A stretch of DNA of 34,530 bases from Iodobacter sp. (GCF_025352645.1 NZ_JANXSO010000087.1:1-34530); one strand, 5' to 3'; counted from the stretch's first letter, positions 7,685-17,898 are shown. Made by a program: numbers and translations. The notes: generated by a model from the letters alone, not told the origin.

Positions 7685-9565
7685 ATGCACCAGACAAACC
7701 AGTTTGATCTACTCAAGACTCGTCGCTTCTTACCCTTATTTATTACACAATCACTCGGGGCATTTAACGACAACCTATTTAAAAATGCCCTCTTGGTGAT
7801 GATCACCTTTCACGGCTTATCTGCCGCAGGGCTCAGTGCCGGCTCGCTGGTTAACGCTGCTGCAGGTATTTTTATTCTGCCGTTTTTCTTGTTTTCATCT
7901 TTTGCTGGGCAATTAGCTGAGAAATACGATAAAGCGCGCGTAGCTCAATGGGTAAAGCTACTAGAAATTGCCATTATGCTAGCGGCTGGGATTGGTTTTT
8001 GGCAAAAAGACGCCGCGATTTTAATGAGCTGCCTCTTTATGATGGGCGTGCACTCTGCCTTATTTGGGCCATTAAAATACTCAATCTTGCCGCAATATCT
8101 AAAAGATCAAGAATTACTTGGCGGCAATGGCCTGATTGAAATGGGCACTTTTGTTGCTATTTTATTAGGGCAAATTGCGGGCACAATGATTATTCAGCAC
8201 CAGCCACATGGTGAGTCCCTGATTATTTGGGCCTGCTTGGGCGTTGCCATTTTGGGCTGGCTAAGCAGCCGTAGCATGCCAGCGGCCCCCGCCCCTGTTA
8301 AAGATTTAAAGATAAACTGGAATGTTTTTTCAGAGACGTGGCACATTGTTAAGCATGTTAAACAAAACAAAACAGTATTTAATAGTTTATTGGGCATTTC
8401 ATGGTTCTGGTTTTTTGGCGCGGTCTATTTAACCCAGCTCCCTAGCCTAGCAAAAGATGTACTGGGCGGTGATGCCGCAGTCTACACACTACTGGTTGCA
8501 TTGTTTTCTGTGGGGGTTGGCCTTGGCTCCGTACTTTGTGAAAAACTATCAGGGCGGAAAATTGAATTAGGCCTCGTGCCATTTGGCTCTTTAGGTTTGT
8601 CGTTTTTTGGCATAGAGCTATTCTTTGCTATTGGCAATGCACCTAGCGGGCAATTTACACTTTCGCAATTCATTAGCGCAGCGCCACATTGGCGCATCAT
8701 GGCCGACATTGGCTTGATGGGTGTATTTGGCGGTTTATTTATCGTTCCCCTCTATGCCTTAGTGCAAATGCGCACTGAAAAAGAATTCACCTCACGCGCC
8801 ATTGCCGCAAATAACATTTTAAATTCGCTCTTTATGGTAGTCGCAGCAGGGATGAGCATCGCCATACTCAGCGCGGGTATTCCTATTCGAGGCCTACTAT
8901 TAATTGTGGCTTTAATGAATATTGGCGTGTCCATTTATATCTACACGCTTATTCCCGAATTTATGATGCGCTTTTTGGTGTGGATCATGACTCATACCCT
9001 CTACCGCGTAAACCATCAAGGTTTAGACAATATCCCAGATAAAGGGCCGTGCGTTTTAGTTTGCAACCACGTTAGTTTTATGGATGCAATGATTATTGCT
9101 GGCGCAATACGCCGGCCGGTGCGTTTTGTCATGGATCATCGTATTTTTAAAATACCGGTGCTTAATTTCATCTTTCGCACCGCAGGCACGATCCCCATTG
9201 CCCCGATGCGTGAAGACCCAAATATGAAGGGCCAAGCTTTTGATAAAGTGGCTCAATACTTAGATGAAGGTGAAATTATCTGTATTTTCCCTGAGGGGAA
9301 AATCACCCACACTGGCGAAATCAACACCTTTAAACCTGGCATTGATGAAATTATTAAACGCACCCCCGTACCAGTCATACCCATTGCGTTGCAAGGCCTA
9401 TGGGGCAGTTTCTTTAGCCGCAAAGATGGCGCAGCAATGATGAAGATGCCGCGCAATATCTGGGCTAAAGTTGGCTTTATTGTAGGGGAGCCTGTTCCGG
9501 CAGCCCTTGCTACCCGCCAATACTTAGAGCAACAAGTCAGGGTATTACGTGCTGATTGGAAATAA
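7685..9565 (+). CDS. LplT-like MFS lysophospholipid transporter fused to a PlsC acyltransferase
   Basis: A 626-aa fusion. Residues about 10-430 are a 12-helix MFS transporter of the LplT type (FNDNLFKNAL near the N-terminus). Residues about 440-626 are a PlsC/LPLAT acyltransferase with the catalytic HX4D box (H462 to D467, HVSFMD) and the acceptor-binding FPEG motif (535-538). LplT flips lysophospholipids to the cytosolic face of the inner membrane and the acyltransferase reacylates them. In E. coli the acyltransferase is fused to an acyl-ACP synthetase (Aas), and some bacteria have a triple fusion. Here the protein ends after the PlsC domain, so the acyl donor must come from elsewhere (acyl-ACP or acyl-CoA). 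It ends at a strong terminator. Confidence 0.93.
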   Translation: MHQTNQFDLLKTRRFLPLFITQSLGAFNDNLFKNALLVMITFHGLSAAGLSAGSLVNAAAGIFILPFFLFSSFAGQLAEKYDKARVAQWVKLLEIAIMLAAGIGFWQKDAAILMSCLFMMGVHSALFGPLKYSILPQYLKDQELLGGNGLIEMGTFVAILLGQIAGTMIIQHQPHGESLIIWACLGVAILGWLSSRSMPAAPAPVKDLKINWNVFSETWHIVKHVKQNKTVFNSLLGISWFWFFGAVYLTQLPSLAKDVLGGDAAVYTLLVALFSVGVGLGSVLCEKLSGRKIELGLVPFGSLGLSFFGIELFFAIGNAPSGQFTLSQFISAAPHWRIMADIGLMGVFGGLFIVPLYALVQMRTEKEFTSRAIAANNILNSLFMVVAAGMSIAILSAGIPIRGLLLIVALMNIGVSIYIYTLIPEFMMRFLVWIMTHTLYRVNHQGLDNIPDKGPCVLVCNHVSFMDAMIIAGAIRRPVRFVMDHRIFKIPVLNFIFRTAGTIPIAPMREDPNMKGQAFDKVAQYLDEGEIICIFPEGKITHTGEINTFKPGIDEIIKRTPVPVIPIALQGLWGSFFSRKDGAAMMKMPRNIWAKVGFIVGEPVPAALATRQYLEQQVRVLRADWK

Positions 9566-9568
9566 AAA

Positions 9569-9604
9569 AACCAGCTCATTTAAAGCAATTTAAATGGGCT
9601 GGTT
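9569..9604. terminator. Bidirectional rho-independent terminator
   Basis: A 16-bp stem (AACCAGCTCATTTAAA at 9569-9584 with its near-perfect complement at 9589-9604, one G:T pair) has a GCAA loop and is flanked by an A-tract upstream and a T-tract downstream. It sits between the convergent LplT-PlsC gene and the 568-aa gene and should serve both. Confidence 0.93.
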
Positions 9605-9619
9605 TTTTTAGCAGGATAT

Positions 9620-11326
9620 TTATTCTTGGCTTAATACAAATACCGTGACCCAAATCCAATCAATGCCTTTTTCAATCACGGATCCTAAACGCACCATAAA
9701 AATCCGCTCGCGCGCTTGAACACGGTAAATTTTGTTACCACCATAATCAGCCGAATGCAAAATAAGCGTATTTACATTTTTTGCATCCACTTGATGCGGT
9801 AAATACAAAGCCGTGCGCACATTTGGCAAATCAGATACACCAAATGTACTTTCTTCGGCCAAGGAAATACGCTCTTTTCGCTCTTCTTTTTCCATATATA
9901 AATTAACGGCAACAGGAGCAACGGCCAGTGATTGAATCCCCACATAGACTTCATCGTCTGCTAAACGATTAAGGCGGCGAATCACACCAAGCTGCCAGTT
10001 TTCATTACGACCCAAGCGATTAGCCAGCAATAAGCCAGGCCTCACCCATTCATTTTCTGAAAACTGTACTACCGCACCATAACCACCCGCGCTTTCGTTT
10101 TCTATACTCCACACAAACCAATCATTCTGTTTATTTTCGATTTGCTTAGCTGGTGATACTTTTTCTTTAGTGCGAGTAGAAACAAAACCATATAAACGCA
10201 TATCCATGATTTCATCATAATCGACATGGCCTCGCTCATCTGTGGCTGATTTACGCATAAACTTATCGTTATCTAAGCGTATATGGCCAACAATGCAATC
10301 TAGACCGCTAATGATATCGGCAATTTTAGCGACTTTTTTACGCTCACTTCTTTGCACTACGCTATTTCTAATACTTAATGACCAAAACATATCTAAATGT
10401 TTGAGTAATTCTAGAGCCAATGGCGCAGGGCAATCTTTGCCCATACCAATATCTCGCGGCAGACTGCCCGTTTCTAAACGGCGTAATAAATCAGTGACTT
10501 CCTGCATTAAATCATGCAAACCCCAGTATCTGAATGGCTCCCCTTCACAATCAGGCTGAATTTTTTGCGCCCCTTCTGGGGCCTGTAAATTCACGCAGAA
10601 ATGATAGCGCCCTTCTTGAAATTTCCGTGATAGCTGAATAAGTTTTGACCACTGATTAAGCCATTGATCGACCCAATCAATTTGCCGCACAGAGAGGTTA
10701 TTGCTAGACAAAGAGCCCAACATTAACATTTGGATATATTCATCCGCGCAAGAAGTCACCTCTTTACCGTGCAAGTTATAAAGAGGGAAGGGATTACTAT
10801 CGCAGCCTTCTATTTCAGATAGGCGATAAAGCTGATGGGATAAAATCCATAATTTAGGCGGTACTTTTTCAAATTTAAAATAATGCCACTTGGCTTGAAT
10901 TGATAAATAATGCAAGCTTCTAGCCAATACCTTGGGCATAAGCAGAGCAAGCTCTGCTTTTTTGCCACCATCAACTTCTGCTTGAACAAAGCACTGGTAA
11001 ATAACCACCATATCCGCAGCAAATTGAGTAATTTGTTTCCAAAGTTTAATCTCAATATCTTTCGACATCCGAGGATTAGAAATGTATTGGTAACAAACGG
11101 CCTCATAAGACAGCTGAGCAGCATCATCAAGCAATAGTAAAACATGTAAGCTTTCTAAGCTTGCCACTCTCTGCTCATTAATAAATGCGGCGACCGCCTG
11201 ATGTATTTTAAGCTGCTGTGATTGTGTATCAATCTCTTGCAAACGTTTACACCACGACGTAGCCGCCTTTACGCTAGCAAATGGCGATTTATCTTTTGAA
11301 AAAATAGTCGTTAAAAAATTACGCAT
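9620..11326 (-). CDS. 568-aa protein with a C-terminal PilZ-like region
   Basis: A soluble 568-aa protein. The first about 315 residues are helical and contain no motif I recognise. A region of about 325-480 resembles a divergent PilZ domain: basic RSERKK (326-331), then NESAGG (410-415, matching the N/DxSxxG signature), then a hydrophobic barrel-like stretch with NWQLGVIRRL and YVGIQSLAV. PilZ domains bind cyclic di-GMP, but the canonical RxxxR spacing is not clean here, so ligand binding is doubtful. The gene follows a SpoIIAA/STAS-like gene by 14 bases and is probably co-transcribed with it. It ends just before the bidirectional terminator. A signalling role is inferred from the domain resemblance only. 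Confidence 0.7.
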   Translation of the reverse strand: MRNFLTTIFSKDKSPFASVKAATSWCKRLQEIDTQSQQLKIHQAVAAFINEQRVASLESLHVLLLLDDAAQLSYEAVCYQYISNPRMSKDIEIKLWKQITQFAADMVVIYQCFVQAEVDGGKKAELALLMPKVLARSLHYLSIQAKWHYFKFEKVPPKLWILSHQLYRLSEIEGCDSNPFPLYNLHGKEVTSCADEYIQMLMLGSLSSNNLSVRQIDWVDQWLNQWSKLIQLSRKFQEGRYHFCVNLQAPEGAQKIQPDCEGEPFRYWGLHDLMQEVTDLLRRLETGSLPRDIGMGKDCPAPLALELLKHLDMFWSLSIRNSVVQRSERKKVAKIADIISGLDCIVGHIRLDNDKFMRKSATDERGHVDYDEIMDMRLYGFVSTRTKEKVSPAKQIENKQNDWFVWSIENESAGGYGAVVQFSENEWVRPGLLLANRLGRNENWQLGVIRRLNRLADDEVYVGIQSLAVAPVAVNLYMEKEERKERISLAEESTFGVSDLPNVRTALYLPHQVDAKNVNTLILHSADYGGNKIYRVQARERIFMVRLGSVIEKGIDWIWVTVFVLSQE

Positions 11327-11340
11327 AATTCGCCTATCAG

Positions 11341-11703
11341 TTAGGCATTGAGTTCAGAGGATTGAACAAGCCAAGCCTTAGCATCATCAGCATCATCGAA
11401 TATACCAATTTCAGCATCAGTAAACATACGGCTTAACCAAGCAGACCAAGTTACCCATTGATCCGAAGTAACCACAGCGATGCGATTAAATTCTTGCCCA
11501 TGTTCACGAACAAATTTGAGTTCTTCTAAAGCCACATCAAGCGTATAGCTTAGCATTCCATGCAAATCAAACAATAATGCCACTGGCCCATGAAACTTGG
11601 ACTGATAAAGCACACTTTCTTCAAATTCACGATAGTCTTGCAAAGTAAATTCACCCAAAACGGTGGTCTGGATATAATCGCTTTCTTGTGAAATGCTAAT
11701 CAT
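11341..11703 (-). CDS. SpoIIAA/STAS-like protein
   Basis: A 120-aa protein. I start it at ATG 11703, which has an AGGAG Shine-Dalgarno 6 bases upstream; the in-frame ATG at 11739 has none. The alternating hydrophobic strands and helices, GEFTLQDYREFEESV early, LLFDLHGM in the middle and EIGIFDDADDAKAWL at the end, match the SpoIIAA-like/SEC14-like STAS family. That family covers small single-domain proteins that bind lipids or act as anti-anti-sigma-like switches. No anti-sigma kinase is nearby. It is the first gene of a likely two-gene unit with the 568-aa PilZ-like protein. Confidence 0.75.
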   Translation of the reverse strand: MISISQESDYIQTTVLGEFTLQDYREFEESVLYQSKFHGPVALLFDLHGMLSYTLDVALEELKFVREHGQEFNRIAVVTSDQWVTWSAWLSRMFTDAEIGIFDDADDAKAWLVQSSELNA

Positions 11704-12065
11704 CGCGGACTCCTGCCCAAGAAAAAAACTAAAATACAATGTCTACTAGCTAGTTTACTTAGCTTTCCCCTGCCTCGACAAGGATTACATTTTTTTAATT
11801 ATTTATAGCAATTTAAAATTAATGCGTCCGCTTTTGTTTTACCGCAAGGTTTTGTTAACTCTGCATAAAAGAGAGTGCTTTAAAGCAAACCACAATTAAA
11901 TACGAAACGATTTAAGTATTTGCTAATTCAGAGAAATGACCAAATTGAATGATCACCCCAGATAAACGCGGATTATTGCCGCATAATGGATCAATCAATT
12001 CTAGACCCTATTGTGACATTCTTCACCCCTGCCCTGCAGGCAAGCGATGATAAATACTTTGCCAA
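11704..12065. other. Non-coding gap downstream of recO
   Basis: These 362 bases lie between the recO stop and the STAS-like gene, both on the minus strand. The gap is AT-rich near the STAS gene and presumably carries its promoter, though I cannot pick out convincing -35/-10 boxes. A short palindrome (CCTGCAGG) lies near 12033. No classical terminator follows recO. I see no gene; in many betaproteobacteria pdxJ would follow recO here. Confidence 0.5.
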
Positions 12066-12785
12066 TTAAAGCTTTTGCAAATCAATTAAAAGCTGGCGGG
12101 TATGCAAAGGCGCATCGCCCAAAATAGCCGCGAATGCCTGTCTCATTAATAACTTACCCTGAGTTGCCACGCTGGCATAATCACCGGTGGCAAAGGCGAG
12201 CAAAGCCTGCCCCTGATACTGAGGCAAATGACTTTGCACTGGAATAATACCAAGTGTTGGATCAAAGCCATATGTGCGCCCAGCCAGCACCGGCTGGCCC
12301 TCACACTGCCCCCAATCAACGCCATAACCCATCGCATCGAGCAAAACACGCTCAAACTCACGCAAAACCGGCTCTACCCCTAAGCCATCACTAGGTAAGA
12401 TAGACAGAGCGCGAATCGCCTCAAAATAGCTGGCAAACAATAAAGCATGGGGTTCATCGCGAGGCAGAAGACGTAGCAGCAGCTCATTCAAATAAAAGCC
12501 GCACAGCAGCGGCAAGCCGCGTAATTGGGGAATGCCCCCCTGCCAATCTGCAGAGTGTAGAGTTTTAAGCTCCCCCACACCAAACCAAGACAGCAGCACG
12601 GGCTGAAAGCCTAATAAAATACTACGCAGCTGCGAACCGGGGCGTTGGGCCCCCCGAGCCACCATCATGACACGACCATGATCGCGGCTAAATACATCGA
12701 GCAGGCGGCTGGTTTCTTTGTATGGGTACTGATGCAGTACAAAGGCCGCCTGCGTATCAATGCGCTGCTTTAGGGGTCTTGCCAC
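12066..12785 (-). CDS. recO: DNA repair protein RecO
   Basis: A 239-aa RecO-family protein. The N-terminal OB-fold begins FVLHQYPYKETSRLLDVFSR (15-34), typical of the family. The helical C-terminal part contains LCGFYLNELLLRLLPRDEPH, also typical, and the length is usual. RecO works with RecR and RecF to load RecA on SSB-coated single-stranded DNA. The start is GTG at 12785, five bases after the era stop and without an obvious Shine-Dalgarno, so translation is probably coupled to era. It is the last gene of the lepA-lepB-rnc-era block. Confidence 0.95.
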   Translation of the reverse strand: MARPLKQRIDTQAAFVLHQYPYKETSRLLDVFSRDHGRVMMVARGAQRPGSQLRSILLGFQPVLLSWFGVGELKTLHSADWQGGIPQLRGLPLLCGFYLNELLLRLLPRDEPHALLFASYFEAIRALSILPSDGLGVEPVLREFERVLLDAMGYGVDWGQCEGQPVLAGRTYGFDPTLGIIPVQSHLPQYQGQALLAFATGDYASVATQGKLLMRQAFAAILGDAPLHTRQLLIDLQKL

Positions 12786-12790
12786 GGGCT

Positions 12791-13717
12791 TTATTCGTAA
12801 CCGTACTGACGAACCAAGCGGGTATCATCCGCCCAGCCGTTTTTCACTTTGACCCACACTTCCAAGAACACTTTAGCGTCAAAGAGTTTTTCCATATCTT
12901 GCCGTGCTTCAGTGGCGATGCGTTTCAGCTTTTCACCATTTTGGCCGATCAACATGGCCTTTTGTCCATCCCTATCCACCAAGACGGCAGCATGGATACG
13001 GCGTAGCTCACGACCATCACGCATTTCATCATCTTCAAATTTTTCGATTTCTACCGTCATGGAATAAGGCAGCTCCTCCCCCATTAAGCGGAAAATCTTT
13101 TCACGAATGATTTCTGACGCCAAAAAGCGCTCATTGCGATCGGTCACTTGATCTATATCGTATAAAGGCACCGATTTAGGCAGCAGTGGCTCTACCACTT
13201 TAAGCAAGACATCCACGCTTAGATTCTTTTGTGCGGAAATAGGCACAATGGCATGAAAATCAAAACGCGCATTCATCGCTTCAATAAACGGGAACATTTC
13301 GTTTTTATCTTTCAGCTCATCAATTTTATTCAGCACCAATAACACCGGGCGATTAGTCGGCAATAGCTTCAGCACTTCTTCATCGGCGGGGCTAAAGTAA
13401 CCCGCTTCAATCACATACATAATCACATCAACATCAGCCAAGGTGCTGGTTACGCTGCGATTCATGGCTTGATTTAAAGCGTTTTGGTATTTGGTTTGAA
13501 AGCCAGGCGTGTCTACGAATACAAACTGAGCAGTTTCTGAGCTATGCACACCCGTAATACGGTGACGCGTTGTTTGTGCTTTACGTGATGTAATGCTGAT
13601 CTTCTGGCCAATCAATTGATTAAGTAGCGTTGATTTACCTACATTTGGGCGGCCTACAATGGCCACGAAGCCACAACGAAAATCGTTTACTTCGTTTTGA
13701 ATATCTATCTCGCTCAT
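12791..13717 (-). CDS. era: GTPase Era
   Basis: A 308-aa Era GTPase. The P-loop GRPNVGKST is at 22-30, with switch II DTPGF, the NKID specificity motif, and a C-terminal KH domain with the [10 protein letters not shown] loop. Era binds the 3' end of 16S rRNA and assists 30S ribosome maturation, coupling it to cell-cycle progress. Its ATG overlaps the rnc stop by 4 bases, the conserved rnc-era coupling. Confidence 0.98.
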   Translation of the reverse strand: MSEIDIQNEVNDFRCGFVAIVGRPNVGKSTLLNQLIGQKISITSRKAQTTRHRITGVHSSETAQFVFVDTPGFQTKYQNALNQAMNRSVTSTLADVDVIMYVIEAGYFSPADEEVLKLLPTNRPVLLVLNKIDELKDKNEMFPFIEAMNARFDFHAIVPISAQKNLSVDVLLKVVEPLLPKSVPLYDIDQVTDRNERFLASEIIREKIFRLMGEELPYSMTVEIEKFEDDEMRDGRELRRIHAAVLVDRDGQKAMLIGQNGEKLKRIATEARQDMEKLFDAKVFLEVWVKVKNGWADDTRLVRQYGYE

Positions 13718-14451
13718 GCGCTTTTACCTTTGGCTAGCTTGCTAGCTGCGTGCTTACTTTTTAGCGGGAACTTATCCTGCAAAATGGTGAGGGCTGATTC
13801 GGCGGCAAGCTGCTCAGCGGCGCGGCGACTTGTGCCAACGCCTTTGGTTAGCAACTTCACTTCAGCGATACAACAGCTCACTTCAAAAATCTGATCGGGC
13901 GATTCGCCATCCTGCCGAAGAATAGTGTACGCCGGCAGCGTATAACGGCGAGCTTGCAGCCACTCTTGCAAGCTGGTCTTGGCGTCTTTTGCACCAAGCA
14001 GCGGATCAATGGCAGCAATTCTGGATGCAAATAGCGCTTGCACCACAGCTGAAACCGCATCGAAGCCACCATCTAACCAAATCGAGCCTAAAATTGCCTC
14101 TAAGGCATCCGCTAAAATGGATGGACGCCGATGGCCGCCACTTTTTAGCTCGCCCTCGCCCAGCCAAATAAAATCACCGAGATTAAGCTCGGTGGCAATA
14201 CTGGCTAAGGCTTCTTGGCGTACCAAACTTGCCCGTAAGCGGGATAAATCCCCTTCAGGCAGCTTAGGAAACGTCTGATATAAAGCCAATGCAATCAAGG
14301 AATTTAGAACACCATCGCCAATAAACTCTAAGCGCTCATTATGCGTAGAAGAAAAACTACGATGCGTTAAAGCTTGTTTAAATAGCTTTGGTTCTTTAAA
14401 AGAATAAGAGAGCACCCTTAATAGGCGCTCTGGGGGAAGAACAACACTCAC
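13714..14451 (-). CDS. rnc: Ribonuclease III
   Basis: A 245-aa RNase III. The signature [14 protein letters not shown] (37-50) includes the metal ligands E42 and D46. A second active-site segment [10 protein letters not shown] is present, followed by a C-terminal dsRNA-binding domain that ends in a Lys/Ala-rich tail. It processes rRNA precursors and structured mRNAs. The start is GTG at 14451, two bases after the stop of the DUF4845 gene and without a clear Shine-Dalgarno, suggesting translational coupling. Confidence 0.97.
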   Translation of the reverse strand: MSVVLPPERLLRVLSYSFKEPKLFKQALTHRSFSSTHNERLEFIGDGVLNSLIALALYQTFPKLPEGDLSRLRASLVRQEALASIATELNLGDFIWLGEGELKSGGHRRPSILADALEAILGSIWLDGGFDAVSAVVQALFASRIAAIDPLLGAKDAKTSLQEWLQARRYTLPAYTILRQDGESPDQIFEVSCCIAEVKLLTKGVGTSRRAAEQLAAESALTILQDKFPLKSKHAASKLAKGKSA

Positions 14452-14453
14452 GA

Positions 14454-14828
14454 CTAATTACCCGCAGCTTGCTGCGTATTCGATTTTTGGATATCAAAAG
14501 CGAACAACAGACTCATATTTCCCACGATTGGAACAACCCGCTCGTAGCTTAAACTTACCGTTGTACCACTGCTAGCCTGAGAAATCTGTAATTCAGCAGC
14601 ACTAATACCCCGGATATTATCAACCGATGATTGGCGCCCAAAAGCCTCTCTAATTGCAGCGGGCTGCTGTGCACCATATTCTTTAACCGTACGTTCAATG
14701 GCTTTTTTAACGGTAAAGTACTCTAAATAAGTCGGCACCACTTTCAGCGCCGTAATGGCAATGACCGCACCCACAATTGCAAACATTAGAAAAGAGCCAA
14801 AAGACAAACCACGCTGCCGACTATGCAT
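14454..14828 (-). CDS. DUF4845 family membrane protein
   Basis: A 124-aa protein with a basic N-terminus (MHSRQRGLS) and one transmembrane segment at about 10-29, leaving a periplasmic domain with the typical KVVPTYLEYFTVKKAIE segment. This family is regularly found between lepB and rnc in beta- and gammaproteobacteria. Its function is not established. A pilin-like membrane-anchored fold has been suggested from the N-terminal shape, but no processing site is evident. Confidence 0.88.
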   Translation of the reverse strand: MHSRQRGLSFGSFLMFAIVGAVIAITALKVVPTYLEYFTVKKAIERTVKEYGAQQPAAIREAFGRQSSVDNIRGISAAELQISQASSGTTVSLSYERVVPIVGNMSLLFAFDIQKSNTQQAAGN

Positions 14829-14839
14829 TATTAATTTCC

Positions 14840-15799
14840 TTAACGAATAGAGGTGCCAACGCGCCCCATATCCTTAAAATTAAGCCAAATAAGAAACGCT
14901 TTACCGACTACGTATTTATCAGGAACAAAGCCCCAATAACGGCCATCGGCACTATGATCACGGTTATCGCCCATCATAAAGAAATGGCCTTCTGGCACTT
15001 TGCAGCTAAAGCCTTCTTCATCATAGCGGCAATCTTCGCGAAAAGGAAAATCACGCACTTCACCCATATTTACCGATGGCACATCCGCCATGGCTAAAGT
15101 AGAGTAATCATGCAAACCTAGCTTTTCATTGTATTGCTTATTATTAATTAAATAAGTCCCCTGCTCTACATACTGATGGTCTGGCATATCAGTGGTTGGC
15201 ACAGGTTTACCATTAATCGTTAGCTTTTTATTGCGATACTCAACGGTATCCCCAGGCAAACCAATCACCCGCTTAATATAATTAAGCGATGGGTTTTCAG
15301 GGTAATTAAACACCATCACATCACCATGCTCTGGCTTACCTACAGGCACCATCACATTATTAATCACAGGCGTGCGCAAACCATAAGCAAATTTATTCAC
15401 TAAAATAAAATCACCCACCACTAAGCCAGGACGCATTGAGCTAGATGGAATCTGAAAAGGCTCTACAACAAATGAGCGCAATACAAATACCGCTAGCAAT
15501 ACAGGAAAGAAACCACGGCCATATTCAACCCAATCGGCAATCGGTGTTTCACCACGCTTCTTTGCCCAAATAAACCGATCTAAGCCCCAAATTACCCCCG
15601 TCACCAATACAAAAATAAGCATGGCAGCAGAGATAGAGCAGTATTGTACTAAGACAATAAATAAGCCCATCACCACCGCAAGATAGCCGTACTGCACTAA
15701 AGAAGGTGGCTCACTGCCTTTACGCTCATGCTTGGCACCGATTGCTACCAACACGGGCCCTAAAATGACGAAAACAATTCCGAGCAACAACCAGTTCAT
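14840..15799 (-). CDS. lepB: Signal peptidase I
   Basis: A 319-aa type I leader peptidase. Membrane segments lie at about 2-20, 36-52, 56-72 and 96-110. The catalytic serine is S121 in IPSSSMRPG and the catalytic lysine is K176 in YIKRVIGLPGD. The conserved box GDNRDHSADGRYWG follows near the C-terminus. It removes signal peptides of exported proteins at the periplasmic face of the inner membrane. The gene lies directly downstream of lepA, the conserved arrangement. Confidence 0.97.
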   Translation of the reverse strand: MNWLLLGIVFVILGPVLVAIGAKHERKGSEPPSLVQYGYLAVVMGLFIVLVQYCSISAAMLIFVLVTGVIWGLDRFIWAKKRGETPIADWVEYGRGFFPVLLAVFVLRSFVVEPFQIPSSSMRPGLVVGDFILVNKFAYGLRTPVINNVMVPVGKPEHGDVMVFNYPENPSLNYIKRVIGLPGDTVEYRNKKLTINGKPVPTTDMPDHQYVEQGTYLINNKQYNEKLGLHDYSTLAMADVPSVNMGEVRDFPFREDCRYDEEGFSCKVPEGHFFMMGDNRDHSADGRYWGFVPDKYVVGKAFLIWLNFKDMGRVGTSIR

Positions 15800-15908
15800 C
15801 CGCTTTCCTTTTTATAGGGGAGTTCTCTAGCAAAGCACACCAACACAGGCAGTACTTTGAATACGCCAAGTAAATACAACAATGCTAGAAAATTTTTTGT
15901 CTAGTAAT

Positions 15909-17702
15909 TTACTTATCGCTCACTTGCAAGATTGCAAGGAAAGCTTCTTGTGGGATTTCAACATTACCCACTTGCTTCATGCGCTTCTTACCCGCTTTTT
16001 GCTTGTCCAGCAGTTTACGCTTACGTGAAACGTCACCACCATAACATTTTGCCAATACATCTTTACGAGTGGCTTTTACCGTTTCACGCGCCACAATCTG
16101 GCTACCAATCGCCGCTTGCACCGCCACGTCATACATCTGGCGTGGAATCAGCTCGCGCATTTTAGCCACCAGCTCACGGCCACGATACTGGCTACTGCTG
16201 CGGTGAATAATCAGGCTTAAGGCATCGACGCGCTCGCCATTCACCAGTACATCTAGCTTAATCAAGTCAGCCACTTGGAATTCTTTAAAATCGTAATCCA
16301 AGGACGCGTAACCACGGCTCACTGATTTAAGACGATCAAAGAAATCCATCACCACTTCAGCCATTGGCAGATCGTAGCTCAGCATCACCTGACGGCCCAT
16401 ATACTGCATATTGCGCTGATTACCGCGCTTTTGATTACACAGCGTCATCACCGCGCCCACGTAATCTTGTGGCACCAAGATAGTGGCGGTAATAATCGGC
16501 TCACGGATTTCTTCGTATTTAGAAGGGTCCGGTAGCTTAGATGGATTTTCGATATGCACCACTTCGCCTGACTTAAGCAGCAGCTCATACACCACCGTTG
16601 GCGCGGTGGTGATCAAGTCCATATCGAATTCGCGCTCTAAGCGCTCTTGCACGATTTCTAAGTGCAACAAGCCCAAGAAACCGCAACGGAAACCAAAGCC
16701 CAGCGCCTGCGAAACTTCCGGCTCGTAATGTAGCGAGGCATCATTCAGCTTGAGTTTTTCTAAGGCATCACGCAGTTTTTCGTAATCATGGCCTTCGATC
16801 GGGTAAAGCCCCGCGAATACCTGAGATTTCACTTCTTTAAAGCCAGGCAAAGGCTCAGTAGCAGGGTCTTTAGCCGTGGTGATGGTATCGCCAACCTTCG
16901 CATTGGCAATTTCTTTAATCCCCGCAATCACAAAGCCTACTTCACCGGCTTTCAACACGGTTCTTTGTACTGTTTTTGGGGTGAATACGCCGACTTGTTC
17001 GCAAAGATGCTGCGATTTATTCGACATAAACATGATTTTTTCTTTCGGGCTAATCTGCCCATCCACCACCCGCACCAACATCACCACGCCAACGTAGTTA
17101 TCAAACCACGAGTCCACAATCAGCGCCTTAAATGCACCATCAGGATTGCCTTTAGGGGCGGGCACTTTAACGATCAGCGCCTCAAGAATATCTTCGATAC
17201 CAATACCGCTTTTGGCGGAGGCATGAACTGCATCTGTGGCTTCGATGCCGATAATGTCTTCAATTTCTTGAATCACACGCTCAGGATCCGCCGCTGGCAA
17301 GTCAATTTTATTCAGTACAGCCACCACTTCCACGCCTTGCTCCAGCGCGGTGTAGCAGTTGGCGACAGTTTGAGCTTCAACACCTTGCGAGGCATCCACC
17401 ACCAACAGCGCGCCTTCACAAGCAGCCAAAGAGCGGCTGACTTCGTAAGAGAAGTCAACGTGTCCTGGGGTGTCGATCAAATTAAGGTTATAAATTTCAC
17501 CATTACGGGCTTTATAAGATAGCGCAGCCGTCTGCGCCTTGATCGTGATGCCGCGCTCTTTTTCGATATCCATCGAATCGAGCACTTGCGCGCTCATCTC
17601 ACGCAGCTCTAGGCCACCACAGAATTGAATAAAGCGATCAGCCAGCGTACTTTTGCCGTGATCGATGTGAGCGATGATAGAGAAATTACGAATATGATCC
17701 AT
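15909..17702 (-). CDS. lepA: Elongation factor 4 (LepA), translational GTPase
   Basis: A 597-aa LepA/EF4. The P-loop AHIDHGKST is at 11-19, with DTPGH and NKIDLP motifs following. EF-G-like domains II, III and V and the LepA-specific C-terminal domain ([16 protein letters not shown]) complete the protein, and the length is normal. LepA acts on stalled or mis-translocated ribosomes and in 30S biogenesis. It is followed after 109 bases by lepB. Confidence 0.98.
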   Translation of the reverse strand: MDHIRNFSIIAHIDHGKSTLADRFIQFCGGLELREMSAQVLDSMDIEKERGITIKAQTAALSYKARNGEIYNLNLIDTPGHVDFSYEVSRSLAACEGALLVVDASQGVEAQTVANCYTALEQGVEVVAVLNKIDLPAADPERVIQEIEDIIGIEATDAVHASAKSGIGIEDILEALIVKVPAPKGNPDGAFKALIVDSWFDNYVGVVMLVRVVDGQISPKEKIMFMSNKSQHLCEQVGVFTPKTVQRTVLKAGEVGFVIAGIKEIANAKVGDTITTAKDPATEPLPGFKEVKSQVFAGLYPIEGHDYEKLRDALEKLKLNDASLHYEPEVSQALGFGFRCGFLGLLHLEIVQERLEREFDMDLITTAPTVVYELLLKSGEVVHIENPSKLPDPSKYEEIREPIITATILVPQDYVGAVMTLCNQKRGNQRNMQYMGRQVMLSYDLPMAEVVMDFFDRLKSVSRGYASLDYDFKEFQVADLIKLDVLVNGERVDALSLIIHRSSSQYRGRELVAKMRELIPRQMYDVAVQAAIGSQIVARETVKATRKDVLAKCYGGDVSRKRKLLDKQKAGKKRMKQVGNVEIPQEAFLAILQVSDK

Positions 17703-17792
17703 TGGTCTGCCAGAAACTCACGTAAAAAAGGGGTACGAAAGAGCTGTACCGAATTTAAAAATCTTCAGGATTCAAGCTATCAGCGGCAACGC

Positions 17793-17814
17793 AGCGCGCT
17801 CATATCAGCGCGCT
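17793..17814. other. Small GC-rich hairpin in the lepA leader region
   Basis: AGCGCGCT occurs at 17793-17800 and again at 17807-17814. The 8-mer is its own complement, so the pair can form a stem with a 6-base loop. It lies in the 196-base gap between the glutaredoxin-like gene and lepA on the minus strand, with no T-run after it. It may be a weak attenuator or leader structure. Confidence 0.35.
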
Positions 17815-17898
17815 GTGATGCTGTAAGCTTGATCTGCCGTCGATTTTTGAAAATCCGATAGCTCGCTTTCGCACCCCAGATATTAATTTGCAGTGATT

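Noticed and set aside
9620-11326. Firm annotation as a c-di-GMP receptor
   Set aside because: The RxxxR part of the PilZ signature is not clean, so only a PilZ-like resemblance is reported.
16788-17522. 244-codon open frame on the + strand opposite lepA
   Set aside because: It is a mirror of the highly conserved lepA coding sequence with atypical composition (many His, Phe, Arg), so it is a shadow frame.
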